Assembly: GCF_000003815.2 (NCBI RefSeq)
Contig: NC_049986.1
Coordinates: forward strand, 9,991,292-10,055,291
Length of the DNA stretch: 64,000 bases
Direction of reading: 5' to 3'
Source: Branchiostoma floridae
Taxonomy: Eukaryota > Chordata > Leptocardii > Amphioxiformes > Branchiostomatidae
Each line of letters starts with the position of its first letter. The stretch's first letter is position 1. This document shows positions 24,956 to 35,495 of the stretch, in pieces. The notes below the pieces were generated by a model. The model searched no databases. It was given only the letters and a program-made list of their open reading frames with translations, and was not told where the DNA came from. The position numbers were made by a program, and so were the translations under genes.

Positions 24956-27900
24956 ATGTTTTCTGCGTTGTGGTCTGAAGTCACCATACGCACCATCGCG
25001 GTGTTTGGGGTCATTTTCCTGACCCTACTCGTCTTCTTTAAACAACGTAAGAACCTCCCACCGTCACCGAGTGGGAGCTGGCCTGTTGTCGGCCACCTGT
25101 TGTCCCTCGGCCGAGCGCCCCACCTGAAGCTTACGGAGTGGAGGAAGCAGTATGGCGACGTGTACACTGTTCGAATGGGGATGGAAGACGTGGTGGTTCT
25201 GAACGGCTACCGGGCCATCAAAGAGGCACTTGTCGACTACAAGGATGCTTTCTCCAGCAGGCCAAACGTCTATGTGATTAATCTAGTAACTGGGTGTGGA
25301 AAAAGTACGTGTGTTCTTTTCCTCATTATTCGTAGTCACCACATACCATAGCCTGCAGTTTTTGAACTGATGCTATCCTGTTAGTAAAATAAGGTAGTTC
25401 GTTAATTAAAGCTAGCACCGAGAGAAATGTTAAGCAACCGTATTACAGAACATTCTGTGGGCTAAGTTATTTCATGACGCTGATATGGAGGCAAGCTGTT
25501 ATCATAAGGTTGCCGAATTTCTAAGGCACCTTTAGTGTTCTTATTTGAAGTGCCCCTTTTTATCGGCGCTATATGCCAGTTCATTACAAACAATGCTAAA
25601 CGAATAATGGTTGAGTCATACAGGAGATTATTTTGTTTTTCAGTTAGTTTAATCCAAGACATACGAATATTTATCTCATAGATATCGCGTTTTCAAAATT
25701 CAACCAAGCCTACAAGGAAAAACGCAAGTTTGCCCACAGTGCGCTGAGAAACCTGGGAATGAGAATGGGACCAGGCAGTATGGAAGAGAACATCAGGGAA
25801 GAGGCTCGTCAGCTCTGTCTGAAGGTAGTTTTTATCAGAGTCGAGCCTAATGTTTTTGAGTGCGTACAGTCTACAAGAATGCTAGGATTTGTTTAGGAAT
25901 GTGTCCTCATGGTCAGGAATGTTAGAATGTTTAATAGTTTGCAAAAATGTGGCTGGTTGAGTATGACCGCTTCTTGTGTGCTGTTTCTGCGTATACTCAT
26001 ATCTGCTGCAATTTGTGCTGTTTCTGCGAATACTCATATCTGCTGCAATTTATGTATAATATAGATAGGACTTTTAGACATGTCACATTTATAATGCAAC
26101 TGAGAAAGAGAGTTATGCCGCTACGTAAATTATGCAAATGATGACCTCATTTGGATAATAGATAACAAACACTGTAATTTCATAGTCATAAATGATGATA
26201 ATTTCATACTTGCGGCATTACGAACCTAAGTAAAGGTTAACAATAATGGTCATAAATCATATAATCATTGTCACATTTAGATGGTTAATGAGTAAACGAT
26301 ACAGTAGCCTTATATGCTTGGATTAGACTTTCATAACTTGAGGAAATTGCGCTAGTTGGGTACAGAAGATGGTCGACTGAGACAATCAAAGCAAATGGAT
26401 CAGCTACCAATTGCATAATCAATGGGAATCATTTATAATTCTTAACATAAATACAAGCCTGGTATGGGTGCACGAACAATTTGACCTATGTTGTGTTTAC
26501 TTTGATAGATGTCAGAACAATTTGACGCACATCCACGTGACATCACCGATAATGACATCACCGACAACCTGACTGTGTCAGTCGCCAACATCATCTGCTC
26601 CATGGTGTTCGGGAAACGTTACGACTACGATGATGAAAAGTTCCTCGAATTGTCCAACATCATAAGTAAGCTGGCCGCCCAACTCGGATCGAGTCAGCTG
26701 ATGACAGTGTATCCATTTCTACGATTCATACCGGGAGGTAGGTTATTGAATTTCTTATGAGGTTTTGTTCATAAACTGTTAACGTGTCAGTACAGCACAG
26801 TATCACGATCTTGCGTCTGGCTTTTGTATGATTTGTACTGGACACGATGTTGTCTCGATTACGGGTTTGAAGATAGCGTTTACCGTTTGTGGTCAGTTAC
26901 ACCTACCTCTGGAAATAAAAGAAATGATGACACTTTCCATTATATTCAGTATTCGTGTAGCTTACACAATGGTGTACATAATGAAACGCAAATTATACAG
27001 GTTAGAAATTAATTTAACAATCTATAATCGCGTTTTTCTTTATAATTGGACTTTGATACATGTGACATACATGTATTTGATTAAGGGCAGGTATTGTCGA
27101 CAATTTTAAGGCATTTGTCTATGAGTGGTTGGTGATATTGTTTGATAATGGCTCATATAATCTGAAGCACCACTTCGGCAACACTGGAACACCAACAGGG
27201 CTGTAGACACAGCAATGACGTTGTTTACATGAACTTTTGTTTTCAGCACGATGTAATATTGAATTACATTTTTCATCACAGTAAACTCATCAAACAGGCT
27301 TCTTGTCGAATGCACTAACGAGATCCTCGCATTCCTTCGACAAGAAATTACAAGGCATCGCGAGACCCTGGACGACGAGAATCCACGAGACTTCATCGAC
27401 CTCCTTCTCATCGAACTACAGACCAAAGAGAAGACCAACTACTTTACCGAGGAGAATTATGAGTATATAATACTAGACCCGTTTGTTGCTGGAACAGAGA
27501 CCACAGTCACCACCCTGCGATGGGGTCTTCTGTACATGGTTCTGTGTCCAGAGAAACAGCAGAAGGTACATCAGTGCTGAGTGCGCAAATCATTAATCAA
27601 TGGTTCTTCAAGTTTTACAGTTTGACCTTATTACTTAACGACAACTCACAACTTATATATATGTGTACTTGGAACCCAAGATGGCTTACACGGTTACATT
27701 AAATATGTAGACACTGAAATAAAACTTGTTGATTCGTATGAGAAAAAAACATGTTACAGGTCCAAGCTGAGCTGGACAGTGTCCTGGGAACAGACCATGA
27801 CGTGCCCACCCTGGCCCACAGGTCCCAGCTCCCGTATACCGAGGCTACTATCATGGAGATCCAGCGCATCAGGGCCATCCTTCCCCTCAATCTTCCTCAT

Positions 27901-28704
27901 GCTCCGAACGAGGAGACGACTTTCCGAGGCTATGACATCCCAGCAGGAACGCAGGTGAGTTTTTTTGTAAATCATTCCTATCTTCGTTGTGGATCGCTCA
28001 ATTTGGACACCGTAATGCATCACTATCACACACGCGCACTCGGAACTTTGGGATCGTTTAGGGGTCGTAAATAACATTGATAAGTGTGATAGATGTGAGG
28101 ATTTTTGATGCTTCAATTGAGTAATCATAAACATATCAGCTCTTTATAATGGGCTTAAAGCGCTTAAAAAAATGATGTCATACCATTACGTCTCAGACAC
28201 CGGAAGCTATAACTAAATGTGTTAACTTTCTATTCGCTTCATAGATTCTTCCCAACCTGTGGTCAGCTAACATGGACCCGGAGTTTTGGCCGGACCCAAA
28301 GAAGTTTGACCCCCGTAGGTTCCTGGACTCTGACGGCAAGGTGGTTACCAGGCCGGAATCCTTCATGCCTTTTTCTACTGGTGAGGTTTTAAGCACAAAG
28401 TTCCACAAAACCACTAGAAGTGTGTTCTTGAAATTAAACTACAGAGCTAAAAACTGATGACATTCAAAATTATTTTAATGTTTTTTTTTTTTAAATAAAT
28501 TTTATCTCATTATCCTATTCTACAGGCCGCCGTGTCTGCCTCGGTGAGCAGCTGGCTAAGATGTCGCTCTTTCTACTCTTTTCTTCAATGCTGAAGCACT
28601 TCACCTTCAAGTTGCCAGAGGGCGCCACTGTACCTTCTACCGATGGTATCTTGGGAATCACTTTGGTCCCACCAAAAGTAAACATGTGTATTACCAAACG
28701 CTAA
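24956..28704 (+). CDS. CYP2-clan cytochrome P450, CYP-3
   Basis: Exons: 24956-25304, 25682-25824, 26509-26737, 27282-27565, 27760-27954, 28245-28380, 28526-28704; 504 residues. Same architecture and motifs as its neighbours, heme Cys450. Two oddities. Exon 3 is 15 bp longer: GACATCACCGA(T/C)AA is repeated in tandem, giving DITDNDITDN where the others have one copy. In exon 4 the start of the I-helix reads ENYEYIILDPFVAGTETT where its sisters have ENIxWIxQDLFxAGxETT; a Pro for Leu and loss of the Trp could weaken the fold. No stop or frameshift was seen. The 3' end and flank match CYP-2 almost exactly, the 5' end and flank match CYP-4, so this copy sits in the middle of a recent tandem duplication. 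Confidence 0.87.
26780..27110. repeat. Interspersed repeat in CYP-3 intron 3
   Basis: Counterpart of the repeat in CYP-2 intron 3 (TTGTACTGGACACGATGTTGT, ATATTCAGTATTCGTGTAGC), and distantly like part of 53490-54270. Non-coding. Confidence 0.4.
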
Positions 28705-29181
28705 ATGTTAACTGCACCTTGGTGCAAGTACGGATACATTTAGCTTAGTAATATAGATAGGGAAGTCAAAGGAAATGTTTCTTGGAAGCATTTCTAAAGA
28801 CAACATTGTCATTATAAAATTATATCAATCAGTTAGTGGCCGTTCACTGTTAAAACATACCACAAGTAATAGTCAATTTCAAAGTAATAAGTAATAATGC
28901 CAGTTAGTATGATTTTATTACATACCAAATGAAGAACAAAGTTATTGACCTGATTGAGTGGGCTGTGAGTGCACTAAAATGTGTGTAGACGTCGTTAATC
29001 AGAAATTCAATGATTATTGATTATTCAAAACTGGATTTAGTAGTAACGTTTACTGAGATATGCATAAAATTTGATTACGTTTTGTTCCTTTCTACTTTTG
29101 ACTCAATGCTTGTTTTAGTCAGCTATGTTAAAAACTCTTACTTCCGTGTTCTTTCTTTAATCCTACATTGTCAAAAATCAT

Positions 29182-29187
29182 AATAAA
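29182..29187 (+). promoter_or_regulatory. Candidate poly(A) signal of CYP-3
   Basis: AATAAA about 480 bp after the stop, in the block shared with the CYP-2 3' flank. Confidence 0.35.
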
Positions 29188-29562
29188 TGAACATTTTGAA
29201 AATTGCTGCATAGCATTTCACTGTTCTGTTTAAGTTAGTAATATGATTCGAGAATGGCATCAAATTTACTTACAATGTCAATGTGAGTATATAAAGTGGT
29301 AGCGGTAACAGTATTTTGCGTATATAACTTGAGATAGTTGAACTTGAATAGGGTATTTTTACCTCCCTTCCTACTCGCACTCCATTGCCCAAGTGTATTA
29401 CCGATGAAAACAATCCTCGCAAGCACTGACCATGGCAGTCCCCTAACAGTGTCTAGACATTACGTTTAAAGATACCTGATACTCAGAGTGCTTTGATTCT
29501 TAGCCATAGCCTTTCGCGGCAAATACATCATAGACGGTGCCGGGAGCAAGTCTTTGTTGAAG

Positions 29563-29765
29563 ATTGGGTTTCCCTTTGTTAGCACGGAGGGAAGGAACAA
29601 AAATATTGTTTACCTCGAGGTCAGTTGGGGTCAGCACGGCAGGTAGTCAAGTAGGAAAGGCGATTGGACGCATCACTGCTGCCAAAACGAAGCGCGTGAG
29701 AAGGTGGTGGAGAAGGCTTTTAAAGAGTTCAAATAAGCTGTACCTCTGTGTTTATTTTGAGGTAC
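29563..29765 (+). promoter_or_regulatory. CYP-4 upstream module: FOX, DR4, CCAAT
   Basis: TGTTTAC at 29607-29613, DR4 AGGTCA-GTTG-GGGTCA at 29618-29633, ATTGG at 29663-29667, then CTTTTAAAG. Nearly identical to the CYP-3 module and at the same distance from the ATG. Confidence 0.55.
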
Positions 29766-30162
29766 GTTTATGTCGTATCGAGATCTCAACTGGCATTTTC
29801 AAACGTCAGAGCTTTTTGAAGAGCCCCTGGAAACTTTTTGAGAACCATTGTGTGATCATTTCAAGGTCAAAAGATCAAGGACATTAAACCTGGTACAACC
29901 GGTACACATGACCCCTTTGGCATCCGGAGTCAATCAAGCAGCAAAGACGAGGTGAGAAACAAGCAAGAATCTCTCTAAGAAGTTGCCTAAACGTTTCGTC
30001 AAGATTCTTCATATTTCTGAACGTGTACAACAGCTACACATAGGTGAGAAAGATTTGTCTTTCATCTTAAAAATGTTCTTGTATTTTTTTGAAAATCATA
30101 GTGTGTAAAAATGTAGGCAACAATAGTACAACCCCCTCCCATTTGTTTTCAAACACAGGGAA

Positions 30163-33100
30163 ATGTTTTCTGCGTTGTGGTCAGAAGTCACCATACGCAC
30201 CATCGCGGTGTTTGGGGTTATTTTCCTCACCCTACTCGTCTTCTTCAAACAACGAAAGAACCTCCCACCGTCACCGAGAGGGAGCTGGCCTGTTGTCGGC
30301 CACCTGTTGTCCCTCGGCCGAGCGCCCCACCTGAAGCTTACGGAGTGGAGGAAGCAGTATGGCGACGTGTACACTGTTCGAATGGGGATGGAGGACGTGG
30401 TGGTTCTGAACGGCTACCGGGCCATCAAAGAGGCGCTTGTGGACTACAAGGATGCTTTCTCCAGTAGGCCAAACGTCTATGTGCTGAATCTAGTATCTGG
30501 CTTTGGAAAAGGTACGTGTGTTCTTCTCTCCAATTTTCGCAGTCATCGTAGCTTGCAACTACATGTATATATGTAGAGTTTTGGAGCTGATGATGGTCTG
30601 CTATAATTGAACGATGTAGTCAGGTGCTAGCTCGTACCGGGAGAAATGTTTATACTACATATGTTATAGAACATTCGATGATGCATATTACGACATGACG
30701 ATTGTAAAGAAATTTCTTAGTCACCTTCGTCTGCCACCAGTCCTATTTTGTTTGGGTGCCTATAATGTTCGACCGTGGACCGCGGTACTATGGATTAGTA
30801 CCTTTGTACCGAATGTCCGATTCTGACACATTACAAACAATGCTTAACTTAACAATGGTAACCATACCCTCCTGTTCTTCACTTCAATCCATGACGTATA
30901 TACATATGGATATGACATCGTACATCTCACAGAGATCGCGATATCAAAATTCAACCAAGCCTACCTAGAAAAACGCAAGTTTGCCTACAGTGCGCTGAGA
31001 AACCTGGGAATGAGAATGGGACCAGGCAGTATGGAAGAGAACATCAGAGACGAGGCTCGTCAGCTCTGCCTGAAGGTATCTTATTTGACATTCTCACTTT
31101 ATTAATTAGGCGGCATTTCGAAGGGGAACAATAAGATTTTCATAACGTTACAACACGCACAAAAGTAATGGCGATTAGGAGATAGTGGTTTGAGTTGTGA
31201 GCACGTCAGTCTTTCTCATTTCCAGATTTATGTGGCCTTTCACACATTTGTACAATCATGACATCAGAATATAGACAATCTGAACCATGTACTTTCTACT
31301 TCCGTATAGTTGTCCGAGCAAGGGGACGCAAAGCCACGTGACATCACCGACAACCTGACTGTGTCAGTCGCCAACATCATCTGCTCCATGGTGTTCGGGA
31401 AACGTTACGACTACGATGATGAAAAGTTCCTCGAACTTTCCAAGATCGTCAACAAGTTGGTCGCCAGCGTCGGATCGAGTCAGCTGATGACAGTATTTCC
31501 TTTTCTGCGGTTCATACCGGGAGGTAGGTTATTGTTAGCTCGGGTACCATCCGACTTCTACCGGGGAACCTTAACTATTTACCCTGGTAGTAATCGGATG
31601 GTGCCCAGGTTAGGATATTAGATATGTAAAGACATATTGTTCATGAATGGTTTTTAGTTGGTTACCCTCGCTGTAGTTTATTTGCCTGTCAGTTCGACAA
31701 TGACGCAGCAATGATGTTGTTTGTATACCGGACTTTTTTTACATGATATCATATTGATTAATTTCCTTTACAGTAAATTCAACAAACAGGATTCTTCTCG
31801 AGTGCATTGAAGATGTCCACGAATTCCTTCGACAAGAAATCACAAAGCATCGCGAGACCCTGGACAACGAGAATCCACGAGACTTCATCGACCTAATCCT
31901 CACCGAACTACAGACCCAAGAGAAGACCGACTGCTTTACAGAGGAGAACATTGTGTGGATGATTCAGGACCTGTTTGTTGCTGGTATCGAGACCACGATC
32001 ACAACCTTGCGATGGGGTCTTTTGTACATGGTTCTGTGTCCAGAGGAACAACAGAAGGTACCTTACGATGCAGAGTGCGCGTGTGCGAGTGATGAATTGT
32101 GGTCTAGGTCCAAGTCCAAGTTCCCTCGGCTATGCAATGGTCGAGAAGAGAACTGTTGAAACATCAGGGGCCTATACCTTTGACATATCACTCACAACTC
32201 ATATCACTGTGCACGCGTATTTGAATGGTGAAGAAGCTTGACTAGTCAAAGGATCTTCAAGTTAAGTTCTTAAGCTCGACTTAAAACACAATTCATAACT
32301 TTTTTTTTACTTAACGGTCACCACGTAACAAGACCTGAAGGCCACCCAACCGGTAATATTGTAGCTGTAACAGCATCGCTTCGCCTTAGGTCAGAAACAT
32401 CATGATTGAGACCGGCCCAATTGCTCATTATGAGTGAGGACTAACTGACCCAATAGATAGGCGAAGCAGGGGTTACGAGGGCTGCTCGGGAGATTCCCTA
32501 CCCCATATTAGCCGGAATGGTTTGATCCGCCCACATCGCACCATCGCACATGTGGTGGGTTCTTTAACGCTTGGGGTGTTACTCTCCCCAAACACGGGAC
32601 CTCCATTTAACGTCCTATCCGAGGGACGGCCCTAGCCGAAGCTAGGTACTCATTTTAACCTGAGTAAAGTGAGGAAAGTCGTGTAAAGTGCCTTTCCCAA
32701 GGGCACAAGATCGATAACACGGCAGTCGGATTCGAACCCGAGACCTCTCTGTCCCGAGCGGAACACGCTGCCGCTGCCACACGTAAGAACTCACATATGC
32801 GCATTTCGAACTCCAGATAGCATATTTGAAGTAGAAAATTTATACTAATGAACACTATTGTTACTGGAATAAACTTAGTTGACATGTGTGACAAAAATCT
32901 TTAACAGGTGCAAGCCGAGCTGGACAGTGTCCTGGGAACAGACCATGACGTGCCCACCCTGGCCCACAGGTCCCAGCTCCCGTATACCGAGGCTACTATC
33001 ATGGAGATCCAGCGCATCAGGGCCATAGTTCCTCTTAGTGCTCCTCACGCTCCGAACGAGGACACGACTTTCCGAGGCTATGACATCCCAGCGGGAACGC

Positions 33101-33869
33101 AGGTGAGAGATTTATAAAAAGCCTTTACGTTCCGTTGTTATCTTCGTAGGGTTTTGCCGAACTTTGACCTCAACCACAATGCATTACCCACACATGCGCA
33201 CTTGGATATTTGGGGATTGTTCATGGAACGTAATAAGCGAAGTAGATATATGAATATCACGTTTCAAACGAGTGATTATATATTAAAAAATCCTTACAAT
33301 AGACTTGAATCGCAAAATGATATTTCCATAGCCACACGCCACATGACATGCCACTATGACACTAAACTGACAGTTAAAAATGTTTTTACTGTCTATTTGC
33401 TTTGAAGGTTTTTCCCAGCCTGTGGTCAGCTAATATGGACCCGGAGTTTTGGCCGAACCCAGAGAAGTTTGACCCCCGTAGGTTCCTGGACTCTGACGGC
33501 AAGGTGGTTACCAGACCGGAATCCTTCATGCCTTTTTCTACTGGTGAGGTTTTAAAACATAGAGTGCAAGTAAACCACTAGAAGTATGAATATAGCTAGA
33601 AACTGATGCTATCCAATACGATTTGTGTGTGTACACGTGTAGTTGTATGTGTACACGTGTTTGATTTTCTGTCATTATCCTATTCTACAGGCCGCCGTGT
33701 TTGCCTCGGTGAGCAGCTGGCTAAGATGGAGCTCTTTCTGCTCTTCTCTTCCCTCCTGAAACACTTCACCTTCAAGTTGCCAGATGGCGCCGCTGCACGA
33801 TCGACAGATGGTATCATGGGATTCACTTTGGTCCCACCAATAGTGAACATGTGCATTACCAAACGCTAG
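30163..33869 (+). CDS. CYP2-clan cytochrome P450, CYP-4
   Basis: Exons: 30163-30511, 30933-31075, 31310-31523, 31774-32057, 32908-33102, 33408-33543, 33691-33869; 499 residues. Helix C reads YLEKR (YKEKR in the others), I-helix AGIETT, K-helix EIQR, heme loop FSTGRRVCLGE with Cys445. Exon 7 differs slightly near the end (PDGAAARSTDG, IVNMCITKR). Exon 1 and its upstream kilobase are nearly identical to CYP-3, whereas introns 1 to 5 are not; its exon 7 and 3' flank look more like CYP-1. This mosaic fits unequal crossing-over or gene conversion. Intron 3 carries a short MITE and intron 4 a SINE. The gene looks intact. Confidence 0.9.
31538..31612. mobile_element. Short MITE in CYP-4 intron 3
   Basis: About 75 bp with inverted ends CGGGTACCATCCGA and TCGGATGGTGCCC. 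The same ends flank the element at 54427-54704, so this is a deletion derivative of that family. Confidence 0.6.
32330..32785 (-). mobile_element. tRNA-derived SINE in CYP-4 intron 4
   Basis: Read on the minus strand it starts with a tRNA-like head: an A-box-like TGGCAGCGGCAGCG, then the B box GGGTTCGAATCC about 40 bp later. A conserved body follows (CTTGTGCCCTTGGGAAAGGC, ACTTTACACGACTTTCC, CCTCGGATAGGACGTTAAAT). This arrangement is that of a pol III SINE2-type element. The body is also present, truncated, in CYP-1 intron 2. Boundaries are approximate. Confidence 0.7.
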
Positions 33870-33986
33870 GGATTCATATGCCAACGCAATTTGTGTTTAA
33901 AAAAAAGTGATATTATATCACAATGCATGCCTGTCACAATACCTGCATTCAAAAGGTGACTGACGTGTGTTACATTGTTTAGATAT

Positions 33987-33992
33987 AATAAA
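33987..33992 (+). promoter_or_regulatory. Candidate poly(A) signal of CYP-4
   Basis: AATAAA 118 bp after the stop codon, a typical distance. Confidence 0.45.
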
Positions 33993-34040
33993 TATTGACA
34001 TAACGCCAACTGAAAAGTAAATAATGGACATGTGTATATT

Positions 34041-34062
34041 AAGCTAAGCTAAGCTAAGCTAT
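34041..34062. repeat. (TAAGC)n microsatellite
   Basis: Four tandem AAGCT-type units in the CYP-4 3' flank. Confidence 0.7.
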
Positions 34063-34977
34063 ATCAATTAACAAGCAAACATATAGCTCTACACATATCT
34101 CTATATTTCCAGTACATATATTTGTCATATTTGCGCAACCTCGGCCTACTAAAGAGAACAATTGGTAAGGGTCGGTCGCGTTGATCGCAGCTAAAATCAA
34201 TTCGGGAATTATTGGGATAGTTATGCATATTTGGTATAAAATTCAATTGTCTTGCTGCGGAAGCTAGACCCTTGTCAGTGGTTTGTTTGGCATAGCTTGT
34301 TTAAAAATTATATGACAATGACGTCGAACGATGACATACGACAAAATGAGTGTTTCGTAATAGATTTGGTTACTTTTACATGTTAACTGCACCTTGGTGC
34401 AGGCACGGATACTATTCGCCTAGTAATATGGATAGGGAGGCCAAAGGAAACTGTTTCTTGGAAGCATTTTAATTGACAGACACTAAAAAATTGATCGCGT
34501 TGAGTAGGTTGCGAGTGCACTAAGAAAGAAATTCAATGATTTTCTAATATTCATGACTCAATTTAGTAATAACAACTACTAAGATATGCATAGAATGTGG
34601 GTGAGACTGTATATAGTTACAATCGTGAACATCTCTGATATTAACTTACTATAGGTATATAAATGTGGTATTGAAACGAAGAATTTCTAATAAACTGGAG
34701 ATAAGGTAAAAACAAGCATGTGACAAATTGCGTTCCATTGCCTAAATGCCGTACTGATAAAGCAATCCTCGCAAGCACAGACCACGGCAGTCCACTGACA
34801 GTGCGTTTTGTTTTGCAATGCGTACCCGACCTTAATACAAACGACGAAATGTTTATACAACCGTTTAAAAGATACTTGATACGCCTTGATTCTTTGTCAT
34901 CAGCCCTTGTCTTGCCTTTTACTTTGCCATCTAGTGATGCCAGTGAGCAGTCTTTGTAGAAGATTGTTTGGTTTTCT

Positions 34978-35495
34978 GACAACCGAGGGAAAGAACAAAA
35001 TATTGTTTACCTCGAGGTCAGTTGGGGTCAGCACGGCAGTTTGTCAGGTAGGAAAGGCGATTGGACGCATCACTGCTGCCCAAACGAAGCGCGTGAGAAG
35101 GTGGTGGAGAAGGCTTTTAATGAATTCAAATAAGCTATACAAAAGTTTTTGAGATAGGTTCATGTGATTTCAAGGTGACATGTTTTTCAAGTTCTCAACT
35201 GACATTTTCAAACGTCAGAGCTTTTTGAAGAGCCTCTGGAGACGTTTTGAGAACCATTGTGTGATCTTTTCGAAGTGAAAGATCGAACCCGTGAACCCTG
35301 GTACAACCAGATTCTTCAAGATTCCTTATCCTTCTGTACAAGTATTACAGCTAAATACCTTCCAATAGCAAGGTGAGATATGTTTTTATTTCCTAAATTA
35401 TAAGTGCTTCTGGTGAATGTGGGTAAAAATAGCAAAGATGTGCAGCAGTACACAAGTACACCCCCCTCCCAGATGTTTTTTTAACACAGGACAAT
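34978..35495 (+). promoter_or_regulatory. Orphan CYP 5' flank (CYP-5psi) cut at the ATG position
   Basis: Carries the same module as the intact genes: TGTTTAC at 35004-35010, DR4 at 35015-35030, ATTGG at 35060-35064. It runs on through the conserved 5' flank to AACACAGGACAAT (ending 35495). In CYP-2 the sequence ACACAGGACAATG contains the start codon; here the final G is replaced by the first base of the telomere-repeat satellite. The promoter therefore has no coding sequence next to it. Confidence 0.7.
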
